NCBI GenBank assembly: GCA_949130485.1
Contig: OX422192.1
Coordinates: 9,161,008-9,225,007, forward strand
Direction: 5' to 3'
Source of the DNA: Agelas oroides
Lineage: Eukaryota > Porifera > Demospongiae > Agelasida > Agelasidae
DNA: 64,000 nt
The notes beneath the pieces are model-generated. The model did not search any database. It saw nothing but the letters and a program-made list of their open reading frames with translations, and was not told where the DNA came from. The position numbers were made by a program, and so were the translations under genes. Positions 49,030-59,138 of this stretch are shown in pieces; the stretch's first letter is position 1, and every line of letters begins with the position of its first letter.

Positions 49030-49719
49030 CAGGGGGGGCAGGGGGGGGGGGCGAATGCCCCCCCAAAGTACAGATTGGGGGGGCCTTGCCCCCCCAATCC
49101 GAAGATGGCTACTGCTACTTCAATGATGTGTAATAATATACAACAGTTACTATCAAAATGCCAGTGTCAACGATGCGTCATTTACTTACCGTACGGTATC
49201 CAGCACAAACCATCGTCGTAGTTAGTCTCGCGTAGCCGCGAGACTAGGTCGTAGTAGGTTTTCCTGTGGGTGTGACTGGATAAGTTTATTTACTTTTAAT
49301 TAGACAAACACGTGCACTGCCACTGCACTGCCCCCCTTCAAGCTGTTAGGCGTGGTGATCACTGAACTAGTTTCAGAGTGTAGTACAAAGTAGAAACTGT
49401 TCTTGTCCAGGTCGTCAATTCGTCTATAAGATGCCCACCTCATCAGGCCCGCCACGTACGGTCGACTATAGTGACTGAAACGCCTCGTGACGACTGACGT
49501 GTATCGTGGCGAACGGAGGTATTACTCTCGCCATGTACTCTAGTCGGACTAGTGGCATTTGGGTACAAATATGGCCTCAGAAGCGATCTCAGAGCACCTA
49601 ATTTAAAAAAAAAAATTTTTCTGGGGGGGCATGCCCCCAGACCCCCCCTAGCGTGTGCACGCACCATCCTCGCTGCCCCCCCCCCCCCCCCCAATCTCAA
49701 GTACCTTCCGCCGCCCCTG
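49030..49719. mobile_element. Non-autonomous DNA element of about 690 bp, CAGGGG...CCCCTG ends, TTTAG duplicated
   Basis: It starts CAGGGGGGGCAGGGG and ends GCCGCCCCTG. TTTAG lies directly outside both ends (49025-49029, 49720-49724), a probable 5-bp target duplication. Inside are GGGGGGGCATGCCCCCAGAC and G/C runs. The hairpin TAGTCTCGCGTAGCCGCGAG at 49223-49246 is nested in it. No transposase was found. Confidence 0.6.
49223..49246. repeat. 24-bp palindrome of the TAGYCTCG family
   Basis: TAGTCTCGCG, then TAGC, then CGCGAGACTA, with no further interior. It is nested inside the 690-bp element. Confidence 0.8.
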
Positions 49720-49750
49720 TTTAGCTACTACAGTAAAATGTGTAACAGAT

Positions 49751-50361
49751 CTAAGCAAGCCCTGTAACAACTCCGGTCACCACAGAGAGAGCAAGCATGG
49801 CCCAGATGGTAGCTCCACAACAAGGCCACTGACAAGCTGTACGCCAGTGTCTCCCGGTAGCTGCAATGTCATTATCTCATTCTGTACCTGTAAGCTCATG
49901 AATGATAGCCTTAACTAATTGACAGCACTAATGTATTATGTCACTAAAATGAGATCTAACATAAAATTAACTAACAGTTCAAGTCTAAACGACTGTGACC
50001 CCTAAATGCTTCTACTAAACTTTTCCCCAGACCCCTGCCCCTCATCCTCCTCTTTTCATAGCTTGTGTAGGGAAAGCTGGGCAGGAGCCTGGGTTTAAAG
50101 TGTAGTTCCAAATGAGCAAACCTACTGTTTCAAAGATCAGTGCAGTGACTGTACACATATAATGTCTACCTTATTCATACTCAGGTCAATGACTCCTTTT
50201 TGAATACTAAATGCTACCCATTTCTCCTGAGTATTGGGAGCTTTCGGAGGTATAGCCACCACAGCATGAGTACGATTCAAACTACCCACTGTGACAGCAG
50301 ACGCAAACCGGTCATAGCTTGTGAGCTGGTCCATCACAACCTTTCTGTCTTCATCATCCAT
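49751..50361 (-). pseudogene. Dispanin-like copy VI, first membrane segment deleted
   Basis: Exon 1 (50361-50170) starts MDDEDRKVVMDQLTSYDRF and jumps from KGVIDLS directly to MNK and the donor. The QPDPER, cysteine and first membrane parts are gone by an internal deletion. Exon 2 (49887-about 49751) has lost bases near its start (the N-N-G-D part), changing the frame before DIAATGRHWRTACQWPCC. It is a decayed copy with an intact promoter block. Confidence 0.75.
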
Positions 50362-50425
50362 TTTAGCTCTCATGCATGACTATTGTGCAGGTATAGCCAT
50401 AGTATTGTGACAGACTAGCTATGTG

Positions 50426-50461
50426 ACTTCTGGTGTGATAGTGGGGTGAAATTATACCCTA
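50426..50461 (-). promoter_or_regulatory. Promoter block of dispanin copy VI
   Basis: Minus strand: AGGGTATAATTTCACCCCAC, then TATCACACCAGAAGTC, ending about 65 bp upstream of the start at 50361. Confidence 0.5.
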
Positions 50462-51274
50462 AGCTCATGCCATATAAGGAGTGTCTAGACTGAAGAGGAT
50501 GTGCATGGATCCTAGGAAGCAGACAAAGAACTTCCGAACTGTTATGAACTTTGAACCTGCTATTTGATGCTTGATACTTCCTGTATGAAGCTTCTTTGAA
50601 TGCTGCAGGTCAACAGCACATGCATGATGCTTTCTGATGTCATTGATCAACTGTGACTTCCTGTGTGCATGCCGTTCCCAAAACTTCGGGCGTATGTCTG
50701 TCCAGTCAGCCAAAATGCAGACATAAATAGTGACAACTATCACAATCCACTCAATAGTTTTAACATGCCAATTGGACATTAATAGAACTCTTACAATTCT
50801 TTATATGCTATTTGGTTTCAATGTTTTTCCTACTTTCCTTTGTACAGAGTACACATATATTTCTATGACGTAAAAAAAAAAAATCAGTATTACGTGTACA
50901 CGTAATATATTATCCCTGCTGCCATGAAAGGACGCGCGTAAATACATCGCAAGTTCAGGCGCTCGAGACTGAGTTGTCCTTCTAGTGATGTCACCCCACC
51001 TGCTGTTCTGCCAACCTTAGACTTAGTACCTTCTCTCGTGGAAATCCGAAGTCAGCTGGCTTAGCAAATGCATACATGGACAGCCAAAAATTGGATGCAA
51101 TACTCCGCGAGCCATGTAGCTACTACGGCTTTGCTTCTGTCCCAAAATGGCAATCTCAGAGCATCAAAATTTCCTGGTGGAGCATGCCCCCAGACCCCCT
51201 ACTCTTGCATGCTTATGCATGCATACATACATACATGTAACCCCCCTTCTAAAATTCCTTGCTACGGGCCTGAC
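50462..51274. other. Spacer with transposon-derived right end
   Basis: 51123-51274 shares GGCAATCTCAGAGCATC-type and CATGCCCCCAGACCCCC sequence with the right half of the element at 49030-49719. It ends CTACGGGCCTG immediately beside the donor of copy VII. No gene is present. Confidence 0.5.
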
Positions 51275-51640
51275 CTTGATCATCCTGCGTATCATTGGCA
51301 CAAAGCAGAGGAGGACGAGGGGAGTTGTGAGAATGGATAAAATAACTGCAAACACTACAGTGAGTGCAATGCAGCGTGGAAGCTCATCAGCATACCAGTA
51401 GCACAAGCAGTACTCATTGTGTCCACAAATGGCCTTTCTCTCTGGATCAGGCTGCTGGATACTGGGATCAATGACTCCTTCCACAGCACTAACTGCCACC
51501 CATTTCTGCTGAGTATTGGGAGCTTTCGGAGGTACAGCCACCACAGCAAATGTACGATTCAAACTACCCACTGTGACAGCAGACGCAAACCGGTCATAGC
51601 TTGTGATCTGATCCATCACAATCTTTTCTGTCTTCTCCAT
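51275..51640 (-). pseudogene. Dispanin-like copy VII, exon 1 only
   Basis: Exon 1 reads from an ATG at 51640 (MEKTEKIVMDQITSYDRF). The usual MDEEDRK start is shifted by small indels, and the present ATG restores the frame. The first membrane segment and PMIRRMIK are intact, followed by GTCAGG. No exon 2 was found before copy VI; transposon sequence lies directly after the donor. Splicing to the damaged exon 2 of copy VI is possible but would not give a second membrane segment in frame. Confidence 0.7.
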
Positions 51641-51727
51641 TCATTTTGATGGCTCTCAAGACTCTTATGTATAGCTGTAATATTTCGACAGACTAGCAAC
51701 GTATAAAGTGATTTTCTGGTGTCAGTG

Positions 51728-52819
51728 ATTAAGGAGTCTCTAGACTGCAGAGGATTTGCACGAATCCTGCAAATTTCATATACGCTATAGGAGCCAAATA
51801 CAGTGCACAAAGAATATTTTGTGAACTTGCTATTAAATTTTGATGCCTGATACTTCCTGTTTGCAGTCCCAAAACTTCTTGCTGCCCGTCAACTTTACAC
51901 TTCTCCCAAATCGTAAGTGCAGGACTTCAGACTGTTGCCTGTCAACAGTGCATGATGCTTTCTGATGTCATGAATGTTGATGGCTTTGATTGCAGTAACG
52001 GGGAATTGTAGGATCAACTCAAGGTAACTAGCTTAAGTATAAGGCATAATGGACTTACAGGATGGCAAGGACTAAATGGATTTGTACAAAGGGTTCCAGA
52101 TATCCAGCAGGTAAATTGTAGACACTTAACAACAACAACAACAACTGCATGGTAACACCAGACAGGAAGCTGCCAAATGCACACAGAACTCCCTGAACTG
52201 TTATCAAATTCATGAGCCTGTTAGTTGGTGCTTGCAACTTTATACTTCTCCCAAATTGTAAGTGCAGGACTTCAGTCTAGAGTGACTGTTGCCCATCAAC
52301 AGTGTATGATGCTTTCTGATGTCATGAATGTTGAGATGGCGATTGCAGTAACAGAGAATTGTAAGATCAACTCAAGGTGACTTGAGTTCCTGTGTGCATA
52401 CTAGCATGCCACTAGGGTACACATCGTCTATAGTCACATGCAGCCAAATTAATATCACATCTAGATCATTTCATATTAGTCCAAATTCCAAACAGCCATT
52501 CTCTCAAGCTAAAGACTGTGAACAATTCTGTCACAGGAGTGGAGATCGCTTTCACAGGTTCCCCAGAGCAGTCTTCACTGTCATTGACCAGATAACCCAA
52601 ACTCTTCATTACTCAAACACCTAGCTATCATGATACACTCAGATGCAATGATTTCTAATCATGAATGCGTAGCTGTAATACACTGTAGCATTCAGTTCAT
52701 CACGGTATCAACCACAAGCTTTCTCATTGACTCTTGTACACGGTCAAGCAGTACAATAGAAGATGTAAACATGATGCAGTTTTGTTAATGCTTACTATAT
52801 TAAGGAGTGTTCGTTGAGT
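51728..52819. other. Spacer with a duplicated block of about 180 bp
   Basis: About 51880-52035 and 52235-52385 are diverged copies of one sequence (ACTTCTCCCAAAT, GTAAGTGCAGGACTTCAG, GCTTTCTGATGTCATGAATG). Related stretches lie upstream of other array copies. There is no gene. Confidence 0.6.
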
Positions 52820-54033
52820 TTACAAAACAATTGCAAGAACAATCCCTATAATCGATCCTGATATCACAATTGGGAGAATAACTGAAATCCAGACACATGC
52901 CCCAAGATAAGGCCACTGACAAGCTGTACGCCAGTGTCTCCGAGCAGCTGGTATGTCATCATTGTTGATGTCATGTCGTGCCTGTGAAAAGAGATAAACA
53001 AATAGCATCTCAAACAGTTTCGATGTGTTGTCTTACTAACCTCACACGAACTTTGAATACATAGTTCATAGTTCAAGTCTAAACTGCAACACAACTTGCA
53101 GCTACCCTTATTCCCAGACTCCACCCAGCCTTTTCGTAGCTTGCATAAGGAAAGCTGGGTGGAAGCCTGGGGAACAAAGCACAGTGAGCAAATCAAGGTT
53201 TGGTAAGCTTGGTATAGTCAAGGTTTGGTAAGTTTGGTATAGTCAAGGTTTGGTAAACTTGGTATAGTCAAGGTTTGGTAAGCTTGGTATAGTCAAGGTT
53301 TGGTAAGCTTGGTATAGTCAAAGTTTGGTAAGTTTGGTATAGTCAAAGTTTGGTAAGTTTGGTATAGTCAAAGTTTGGTAAGTTTGGTATAGTCAAAGTT
53401 TGGTAAGTTTGGTATAGTCAAGGTTTGGTAAGTTTGGTATAGTCAAGGTTTGGTAAGCTTGGTATAGTCAAAGTTTGGTAAGTTTGGTATAGTCAAAGTT
53501 TGGTAAGTTTGGTATAGTCAAGGTTTGGTAAGTTTGGTATAGTCAAGGTTTGGTAAGCTTGGTATAGTCAAAGTTTGGTAAGCTTGGTAGCTCTAGTCAA
53601 AGTTTGGTAGGTTTGCCCACTACATTGAGAGCAGTGTAATGACTGCACATGTATTGTTTACCTTATTCATCCCGTGTATCATTGGCAAACAGCAGAGAAG
53701 GACAACGGGAGTTGTAAAAATGGACAAAATAACCGTGAAAACAATAGCAAGTACAAAGCAGCGAGGGAGCTCATCAGCGTACCCGTAGCACAAACAGCCG
53801 TTGTCATTGCTCCCACAAACAGCAATTCTCTCTGGATCAGGTTGTATAAAACCTGTATCGAAGCTCCCATCCGCGGCACAAACTCCCACCCATTTCTCCT
53901 TGGTATTGGGAGCTTTCGGTGGCACTACAACCACAGTGAAGTGACGTTGTCCATTAACTAGTGAGACATTAGATAAAAACTCATCATAGCTTGTGATCTG
54001 GCTCAGTGCAGTCTTTCTATCTTCCTCATCCAT
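52820..54033 (-). CDS. Dispanin/CD225-like protein, copy VIII
   Basis: Exons 54033-53662 and 52981-52820 give about 177 residues. The start is MDEEDRKTALSQITSYDEF. It contains VVVPPKAPNTKEKWVGV, QPDPERIAVCG, GCLCYGYADELPRC, membrane segment one (LAIVFTVILSIFTTPVVLLC), PMIHGMNK, then exon 2 ARHDINNDDIPAARRHW and a second membrane segment (ISVILPIVISGSIIGIVLAI). The intron holds a 25-bp minisatellite. The promoter block is at 54084-54120. Confidence 0.6.
53193..53610. repeat. 25-bp minisatellite TCAAGGTTTGGTAAGCTTGG, 16-17 copies
   Basis: Head-to-tail repeats, with A/G and C/T variants, in the intron of copy VIII. A diverged hairpin-like pair (CCCAGACTCCACCCAGC / GCTGGGTGGAAGCCTGGGG) lies just before it at 53114-53175. 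Confidence 0.95.
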
Positions 54034-54083
54034 TTTCCTGTGATGTAGTATTATAGCTAGCTAAGTAGCTAAACATGTATCAA

Positions 54084-54120
54084 CTGATTTCTTGTGATAT
54101 TGGGGTAAAATTATATATCC
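54084..54120 (-). promoter_or_regulatory. TATA-containing promoter block of dispanin copy VIII
   Basis: Minus strand: GGATATATAATTTTACCCCA, then TATCACAAGAAATCAG, ending about 50 bp upstream of the ATG at 54033. Confidence 0.6.
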
Positions 54121-54905
54121 TAGTTGAATCCATACAAGTAAAGGCATGCTGTACTAGACTAAACAGGAAGGATGGGAAGAATTTTACTAAGGGCTCCAGA
54201 TATCCAGCGGTGGGTACGTAACAGACAGGAAGCCAAATTCACACAGAATTCCAGCTATTAAAGTCATGAATCTGTTAATTGGTGGCTGTAACTTCTCCCA
54301 AAATGTAAGTGCAAGGGTTGACAGATAACTGAATAATGGAGTGATGGATGCTTCACTAACCTCTCATGGAGTTCGGGCTTTCGATAACTGACTATCAAGA
54401 GTCAATTGTCCCTTCTTCCTCTCTGCTCACCAAGTTTAGACTAGTGCCAAAGAAAGACTAGCCTCATTCCCAGTTCTCCATAACAGCTATTGTCACTTGC
54501 ATGCAGTATGAATAGCGTTACCCGTACTGCAAGTGACGATAGCTGTGGTGGAGAACTGGGAACAAGGCTAAAGAAACTATGGAACTTGCATGGCAACATG
54601 CATTTCTTCACACCATGAGAACGAGTAAGTAACACAGATTGTCTCAGTCTTCTTATGCACTCATCCGCAGGCAGTTTAGAAACCAAAGGGGTCTCCATGG
54701 AACGGTGTAGCTAAATGAGATCCTGGACATGTTAGCTACTGTATAACAGTATATGTTCATTTTCTACTACAACAGTATAATGATGGCTTGCTACATAATA
54801 CAGTTCAAAAGTTATAGTATTTATAGCATGTTCAACTGTAGCTAGTGTGGAGATGTGCATGGTGTCCATAACGTTCAATTCCTTATTGCATCAATGTTCC
54901 AGGCA
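54121..54905. other. Spacer between copies VIII and IX
   Basis: No gene. It holds the palindrome at 54459-54570 and short stretches shared with the spacer 51728-52819 (ACTTCTCCCAAAATGTAAGT). Confidence 0.5.
54459..54570. repeat. 112-bp hairpin of the TAGYCTCG family
   Basis: TAGCCTCATTCCCAGTTCTC and GAGAACTGGGAACAAGGCTA at the ends; arms continue through ACAGCTATTGTCACTTGCA and its inverse. Confidence 0.9.
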
Positions 54906-57900
54906 TTACGATAATATTATTGCTAAAACAATCCCTACAAACAATCCGGCAAAGACAAACGGCAGGACAAAAGCGGCCCAGATGCACGCTCCAAGATAAG
55001 GCCACTGACAAGCTGAACGCCATTGCCTTCCAGCAGCTAGCGTATCATTGTTATTTATCTCATGTTGTGCCTGTAAGAAGAAATAAACAGTAAATAAACA
55101 GTAAACAAACAGTAAATAAACAGTAAATAAACAGTAAATAAACAGTAAATAAACAGTAAATAAACAGTAAATAAACAGTAAATAACCAAACGAGACATTT
55201 GTTTATGTGGTAGCTAGCTATGACTACAATCATGTGAGAAAATTCCACCAAGCTAAGTGTGTGTGTGCTATTAGCTATTAGTACCTTTCACCACCACTGC
55301 CCACAATGTCTAGCTACAGTTACCAAAATCTATTAGCTATGACATACATCCTCACTGCTTCCCCTGCTGAATTGGCAACAAACATGCATGTTGTTCTCTC
55401 GCCCCCAATTAAATAATTTCCTGTGGGTGTGTGTAGAGATCATGCAGTCTGCTTCCCAAATCGAAAGCACCTTTCACCACCACTAGGGCTGCGCTAATTA
55501 TTCGGGAATAATTTTCTGAATAATAGGCAGCTTCTTACAAAACTTGAATAATAGGCTCCTCAGCTGCCCAAGAAAATACTGCGCATGCGCACGATGTGCT
55601 CTAAATAGAAATTGAGCGTGCCATGTGGTTTTACGTTGTTCCTGTTGTGGTCTGACAAGTCTAGGTGCTCTAGCCATTTTATGGAGGACACTGCTACCAG
55701 TCCTAGATCATTGTTAGATGTTCTTAGAGCTCCTCAAGCCTCAGAACTTACCAGGAAGAGAAAAATTGACTGTAACCCACCGACTGGAAAGAAGACGTCT
55801 AGGGGACAAGGATCTAGTGAACCAAAGTCAGTTACTCCCAAACAAAGAGTGAATGAATTCCCTGATGAGTGCTTAACTGTCTCTAGAGGTGGAAAACTAT
55901 TCTGTAGTGCCTGCAGGGAAGAGCTAAGTCTGAGAAAGAACATTATCACGAATCACATCAGTTGCAAGAAGCACAAGGCCAGCAAGGAGAAGTTAAGCAG
56001 CACTAAAGCTAGAGAGAGGGATATTATAGACAGTTTGAAGATTTACGATGCTGAACACCACCCTGTTGGAGAAACACTACCTATGGATCAGCGCGTTAGA
56101 AGAATCAAGGTCTTAAAGACCTTTTTACTTGCTGCCGTCCCCCTGGCAAAGCTAGACACGTTCCGTGGTCTGCTAGAAGAAAGTGCCCTGCGACTGACTG
56201 ACAGACGCCATATGAGTGACCTTATACCCTTTGTGCATTCTCAAGAGCAAAGCGATATCAAGACAGAGATCTGTGACCGGCCAATATCAGTGATCTTTGA
56301 TGGCACTACGAGACTTGGTGAGGCTTTGGCTATTGTTGTCAGGTTTGTTGATGATTCTTTTGCAATACAGCAACGATTAGTACGCTTGCAATTGCTAGTC
56401 AAAAGTATGTCTGGAGAAGAGATTGCCCGAGAGCTGATTAATGTCATCTCAGCTCAATATGGTATCGGTTCACACCAGCTCATTGCTGCTATGCATGACC
56501 GTGCTGCCTGTAATGGTGTTGCTTTACGAACCATCAAGGTTGTTTACTCCTCTATTGTTGACATAGGATGCTTCTCCCACACCCTAGACCTTGTTGGCAG
56601 TAAATTTGTTACACCTTGTCTCTCTTCCTTTATGGTCTGGTGGGTTAGTCTCTTCAGTCACAGTCCAAAGGCCATGCTGTTGTGGAAGGAGAGAACTGGT
56701 CTGTCCTACCAGGGATACTCGGCAACCAGATGGTGGAGCAAGTACGAGGTGATGAAGCAGCTAATGGACCTGTTTGGAGATGTCGAGCCTTTTCTTAAAG
56801 AGGCAAATGTCTCGCCTGCTACAATTGAGAAGCTACTCTCGGTTCTTCGAGACCCTTGTGAAAAGAAACATCTCCAGGTGGAGTTAGCAGCGACAATCGA
56901 TGCAGGTATGCCATTTGTAAAGGCAACGTACAACCTAGAAGGGGACGGCCCATTAGCTCTTACTTGCTATGATGCCATAAGTGCCTTGAATATGTCAGCT
57001 CGACAAGCATACTACCCCAATTTGGATGCTATTGCTGCACACATTGCATCAAATGCCCAGGAAGAAAGCGATTTAGTACAGCATGCAAAGAGTTGTGTCC
57101 AGCCTGGGATAGCATACTATTTTGAGCAGGTATCGACCAACATGAAGCCCGCTCTGGAAGCTTTTAAAGCAGCAAGGCTTTTTTCTCCCTTTCGATTGAT
57201 TGAAATCAATCCAAATGTTACTGCCATTGATTCCCTTGGTGCTTTTCCTTTTCTGGGAACTGAAATACCTGCCCTAAAACAAGAGCTTCCTCTTTACCAA
57301 GCAGCAGCACAAGATGTCGATCCTTCGTATGATCCACTTGTTTTTTGGAAGAATCACCAAGCTGGCTTGCCAACGTGGGCTAAAGCAGCACGACAAGTGT
57401 TTCTTGTGCAGCCGTCATCAGCAGCATCCGAGCGTGTCTTTTCGCTTTTGAAAAGTTCATTTGGAGAGAGGCAGAATTCTTCTTTACAAGACTACATCGA
57501 GACCTCTCTGATGTTCCAGTACAATAATCGTAAAGCATATTAAGCCTACAGACTAATCAACCTCTATCACATACAACACATGTATACTGGTCACATGATC
57601 ACTTTATCACACCACATTGTGAACACTCACTCAGTTCTGTCAGTCACATCATATACTTTCGTCAGTTTTTTTTTGAATAATAGGGGAAGTCTCATGAATA
57701 ATAGGGACCAAATGTTTGAATAAAAAATTTGAATAATAGGCAATTTTATTTGAACAATTAGCTCAGCCCTAACCACCACTGCCAACAATGTCTAGCTACA
57801 GTTACCAAAATCTGCTGATCAGGTTAGCATCCACTTACCTTCTTCATCTTGTGTATCATTGGCACAAAGCAGAGGAGGACGAGGGGAGTTGTGAGGATGG

Positions 57901-58267
57901 ATAAAATAACTGCAAAAACAACAGCCAGTACCATGCAGCGAGAAAGCTCATCAGCGTACCAGTAACAGTGATAGAAGCAGCAGTCATTCTCCCCACCATA
58001 GATGTTGCTGCAAATGGCTTTTCTCTCAGGGTCAGGTTCTCGAACAGTTGGATAAATTGCCCAGTCGCCCCCACTGGTGTGAGTAACTGCCACCCATTTC
58101 TCCTTGGTATCTGGAGCTTTTGGTGGCACCATGACTACAGCATAGTAACGATTATATCTAGGGTCAACTTCTGAGATTTGTGAGAACTGACCCACAAAGT
58201 TGTCATAAGATGTAAGCTGGCTCACTACAGCCTTTTTATCTTCTTCATCCAACTCAACTTGATCCAT
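54906..58267 (-). CDS. Dispanin/CD225-like protein, copy IX, with a hAT transposon in its intron
   Basis: Exon 1 58267-57839 (MDQVELDEEDKKAVVSQ) and exon 2 55070-54906 (AQHEINNNDTLAAGRQW) give about 197 residues. Like copy I it has the longer middle (VVMVPPKAPDTKEKWVAV, REPDPERKAIC, CCFYHCYWYADELSRC). Membrane segment one (LAVVFAVILSILTTPLVLL) is followed by PMIHKMKK, and segment two is rich in A, L, F and V. The intron is about 2.8 kb because a 2.3-kb hAT element lies inside on the other strand. It has no clear TATA block like those of copies III-VIII. Confidence 0.58.
55083..55185. repeat. 11-bp tandem repeat AAATAAACAGT
   Basis: Nine to ten copies lie just inside the intron of copy IX, beside the exon 2 acceptor. 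Confidence 0.95.
55484..57771 (+). mobile_element. hAT DNA transposon, apparently whole
   Basis: It is 2288 bp long. Terminal inverted repeats are TAGGGCTGCGCTAATTATTC at the left and, read inward from the right, TAGGGCTGAGCTAATTGTTC. The 8-bp target duplication ACCACCAC is exact at 55476-55483 and 57772-57779. A related unfilled sequence (CTTTCACCACCACTGCCCAC) is at about 55287, part of a local duplication. Subterminal GAATAATAGG motifs recur near both ends. One open transposase gene is inside. Confidence 0.95.
55681..57543 (+). CDS. hAT transposase (620 codons, open throughout)
   Basis: The first ATG in the open frame is at 55681 (MEDTATSPRSLLDVL); the frame itself is open from 55612. A BED-like zinc finger lies at about residues 80-115 (LFCSACREELS...NHISCKKH). 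The catalytic-domain landmarks follow: FDGTTRLGEALAI, MHDRAACNGVALRT, GCFSHTLDL (the C-x-x-H of hAT) and ATRWWSKYEVMKQL. The C-terminal hATC dimerisation block has PSSAASERVFSLLKSSFGER, containing the conserved glutamate. No stop or frame break was seen, so this copy could still be active or recently so. Confidence 0.93.
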   Translation: MEDTATSPRSLLDVLRAPQASELTRKRKIDCNPPTGKKTSRGQGSSEPKSVTPKQRVNEFPDECLTVSRGGKLFCSACREELSLRKNIITNHISCKKHKASKEKLSSTKARERDIIDSLKIYDAEHHPVGETLPMDQRVRRIKVLKTFLLAAVPLAKLDTFRGLLEESALRLTDRRHMSDLIPFVHSQEQSDIKTEICDRPISVIFDGTTRLGEALAIVVRFVDDSFAIQQRLVRLQLLVKSMSGEEIARELINVISAQYGIGSHQLIAAMHDRAACNGVALRTIKVVYSSIVDIGCFSHTLDLVGSKFVTPCLSSFMVWWVSLFSHSPKAMLLWKERTGLSYQGYSATRWWSKYEVMKQLMDLFGDVEPFLKEANVSPATIEKLLSVLRDPCEKKHLQVELAATIDAGMPFVKATYNLEGDGPLALTCYDAISALNMSARQAYYPNLDAIAAHIASNAQEESDLVQHAKSCVQPGIAYYFEQVSTNMKPALEAFKAARLFSPFRLIEINPNVTAIDSLGAFPFLGTEIPALKQELPLYQAAAQDVDPSYDPLVFWKNHQAGLPTWAKAARQVFLVQPSSAASERVFSLLKSSFGERQNSSLQDYIETSLMFQYNNRKAY

Positions 58268-58635
58268 TTTCACTCCAGCCTGTTTGGTGTTGTACCGCTC
58301 AACTTAGACTAGCCAAAATCTTACAAATTGCACATATAATCTTACAGTTGATACTGGTTACAACAGAGGCTTACTGAACTGATGCACCTGGCCCTTGGCT
58401 ATATGCTTTTATACCCAGATGCAGTTCATAGGTTTATCATAACACTAATTGAAAGTATATTCACCAACACACACTCAATGTTTGTTCTAAGTAACAGGTA
58501 CACTTTTTATCAGTTCAAGGTGCTAGGTTTATCATAACATTGAAAGTATATTCACTAACACACATGCACCCTTGATGGGTCAGGATTTGGAGAGAGTGTT
58601 TTCCTTGACTACAAGTTTGATATGATTGTACCATG

Positions 58636-58682
<47 letters not shown>

Positions 58683-58690
58683 TGCCATGG
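58268..58690. other. Spacer upstream of dispanin copy IX
   Basis: It contains two copies of a GTTTATCATAACA...GAAAGTATATTCAC segment (about 58431 and 58527) and a (CA)n run at 58638-58680. No gene was seen. Confidence 0.6.
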
Positions 58691-58945
58691 ATACGCTACC
58701 AAAAGCACAAATGTGTGTTTTGTGCAAGAAGCAATGGAATTCTAAAACTCTTCATCTTGTGAAAAACTATATGTTGAAGTGTAAGGGCCTCAATCTTCAC
58801 TCCACTTCCTGGACTGTGTCGGTTGAGTCCATAGGAAATACCGTAGGTGTACTTATTTTCACGAGAGAAATTTCACTATATTGTAAGGGGCTAGTGGGTG
58901 TGGCTTCTGCCTTCCAGTGTGGTTCCTTGGAGGACACTACTGCAT
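58680..58945 (-). pseudogene. Degenerate duplicate of the docking-adaptor terminal exon
   Basis: In loose colinearity with 59100-59285: TTGCCATGGATAC / TTGGCATCGATAC, ACAAATGTGTGTT / AAAGAGTGTGTT, CTTGTGAAAA, GGGGCTAGTGGGTG / GGTACTAGTGGGTG and TGGTTCCTTGGAGG / GCTGTTCCTTGAAA. There is no continuous frame. It looks like an old tandem copy of the 3' end of the neighbouring gene. Confidence 0.4.
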
Positions 58946-59138
58946 GAGGGTGAGTCTGACAGGAAGGACAAAAGTCCTTAACAATTATTCCATTCCAGTT
59001 CCAACATGGGAATTGGCCACAATAGAAATGTAAATAATTAAATCTTTATTGTGTTCATATCACAATTACAAAAATTTTGACATTATTATTATACGATAAA
59101 AATTGGCATCGATACACAAAATTACACAAAAGAGTGTG

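Noticed and set aside
55612-55680. Upstream extension of the hAT transposase frame
   Set aside because: The frame is open from 55612 but the first ATG is at 55681, so the extension was not included.
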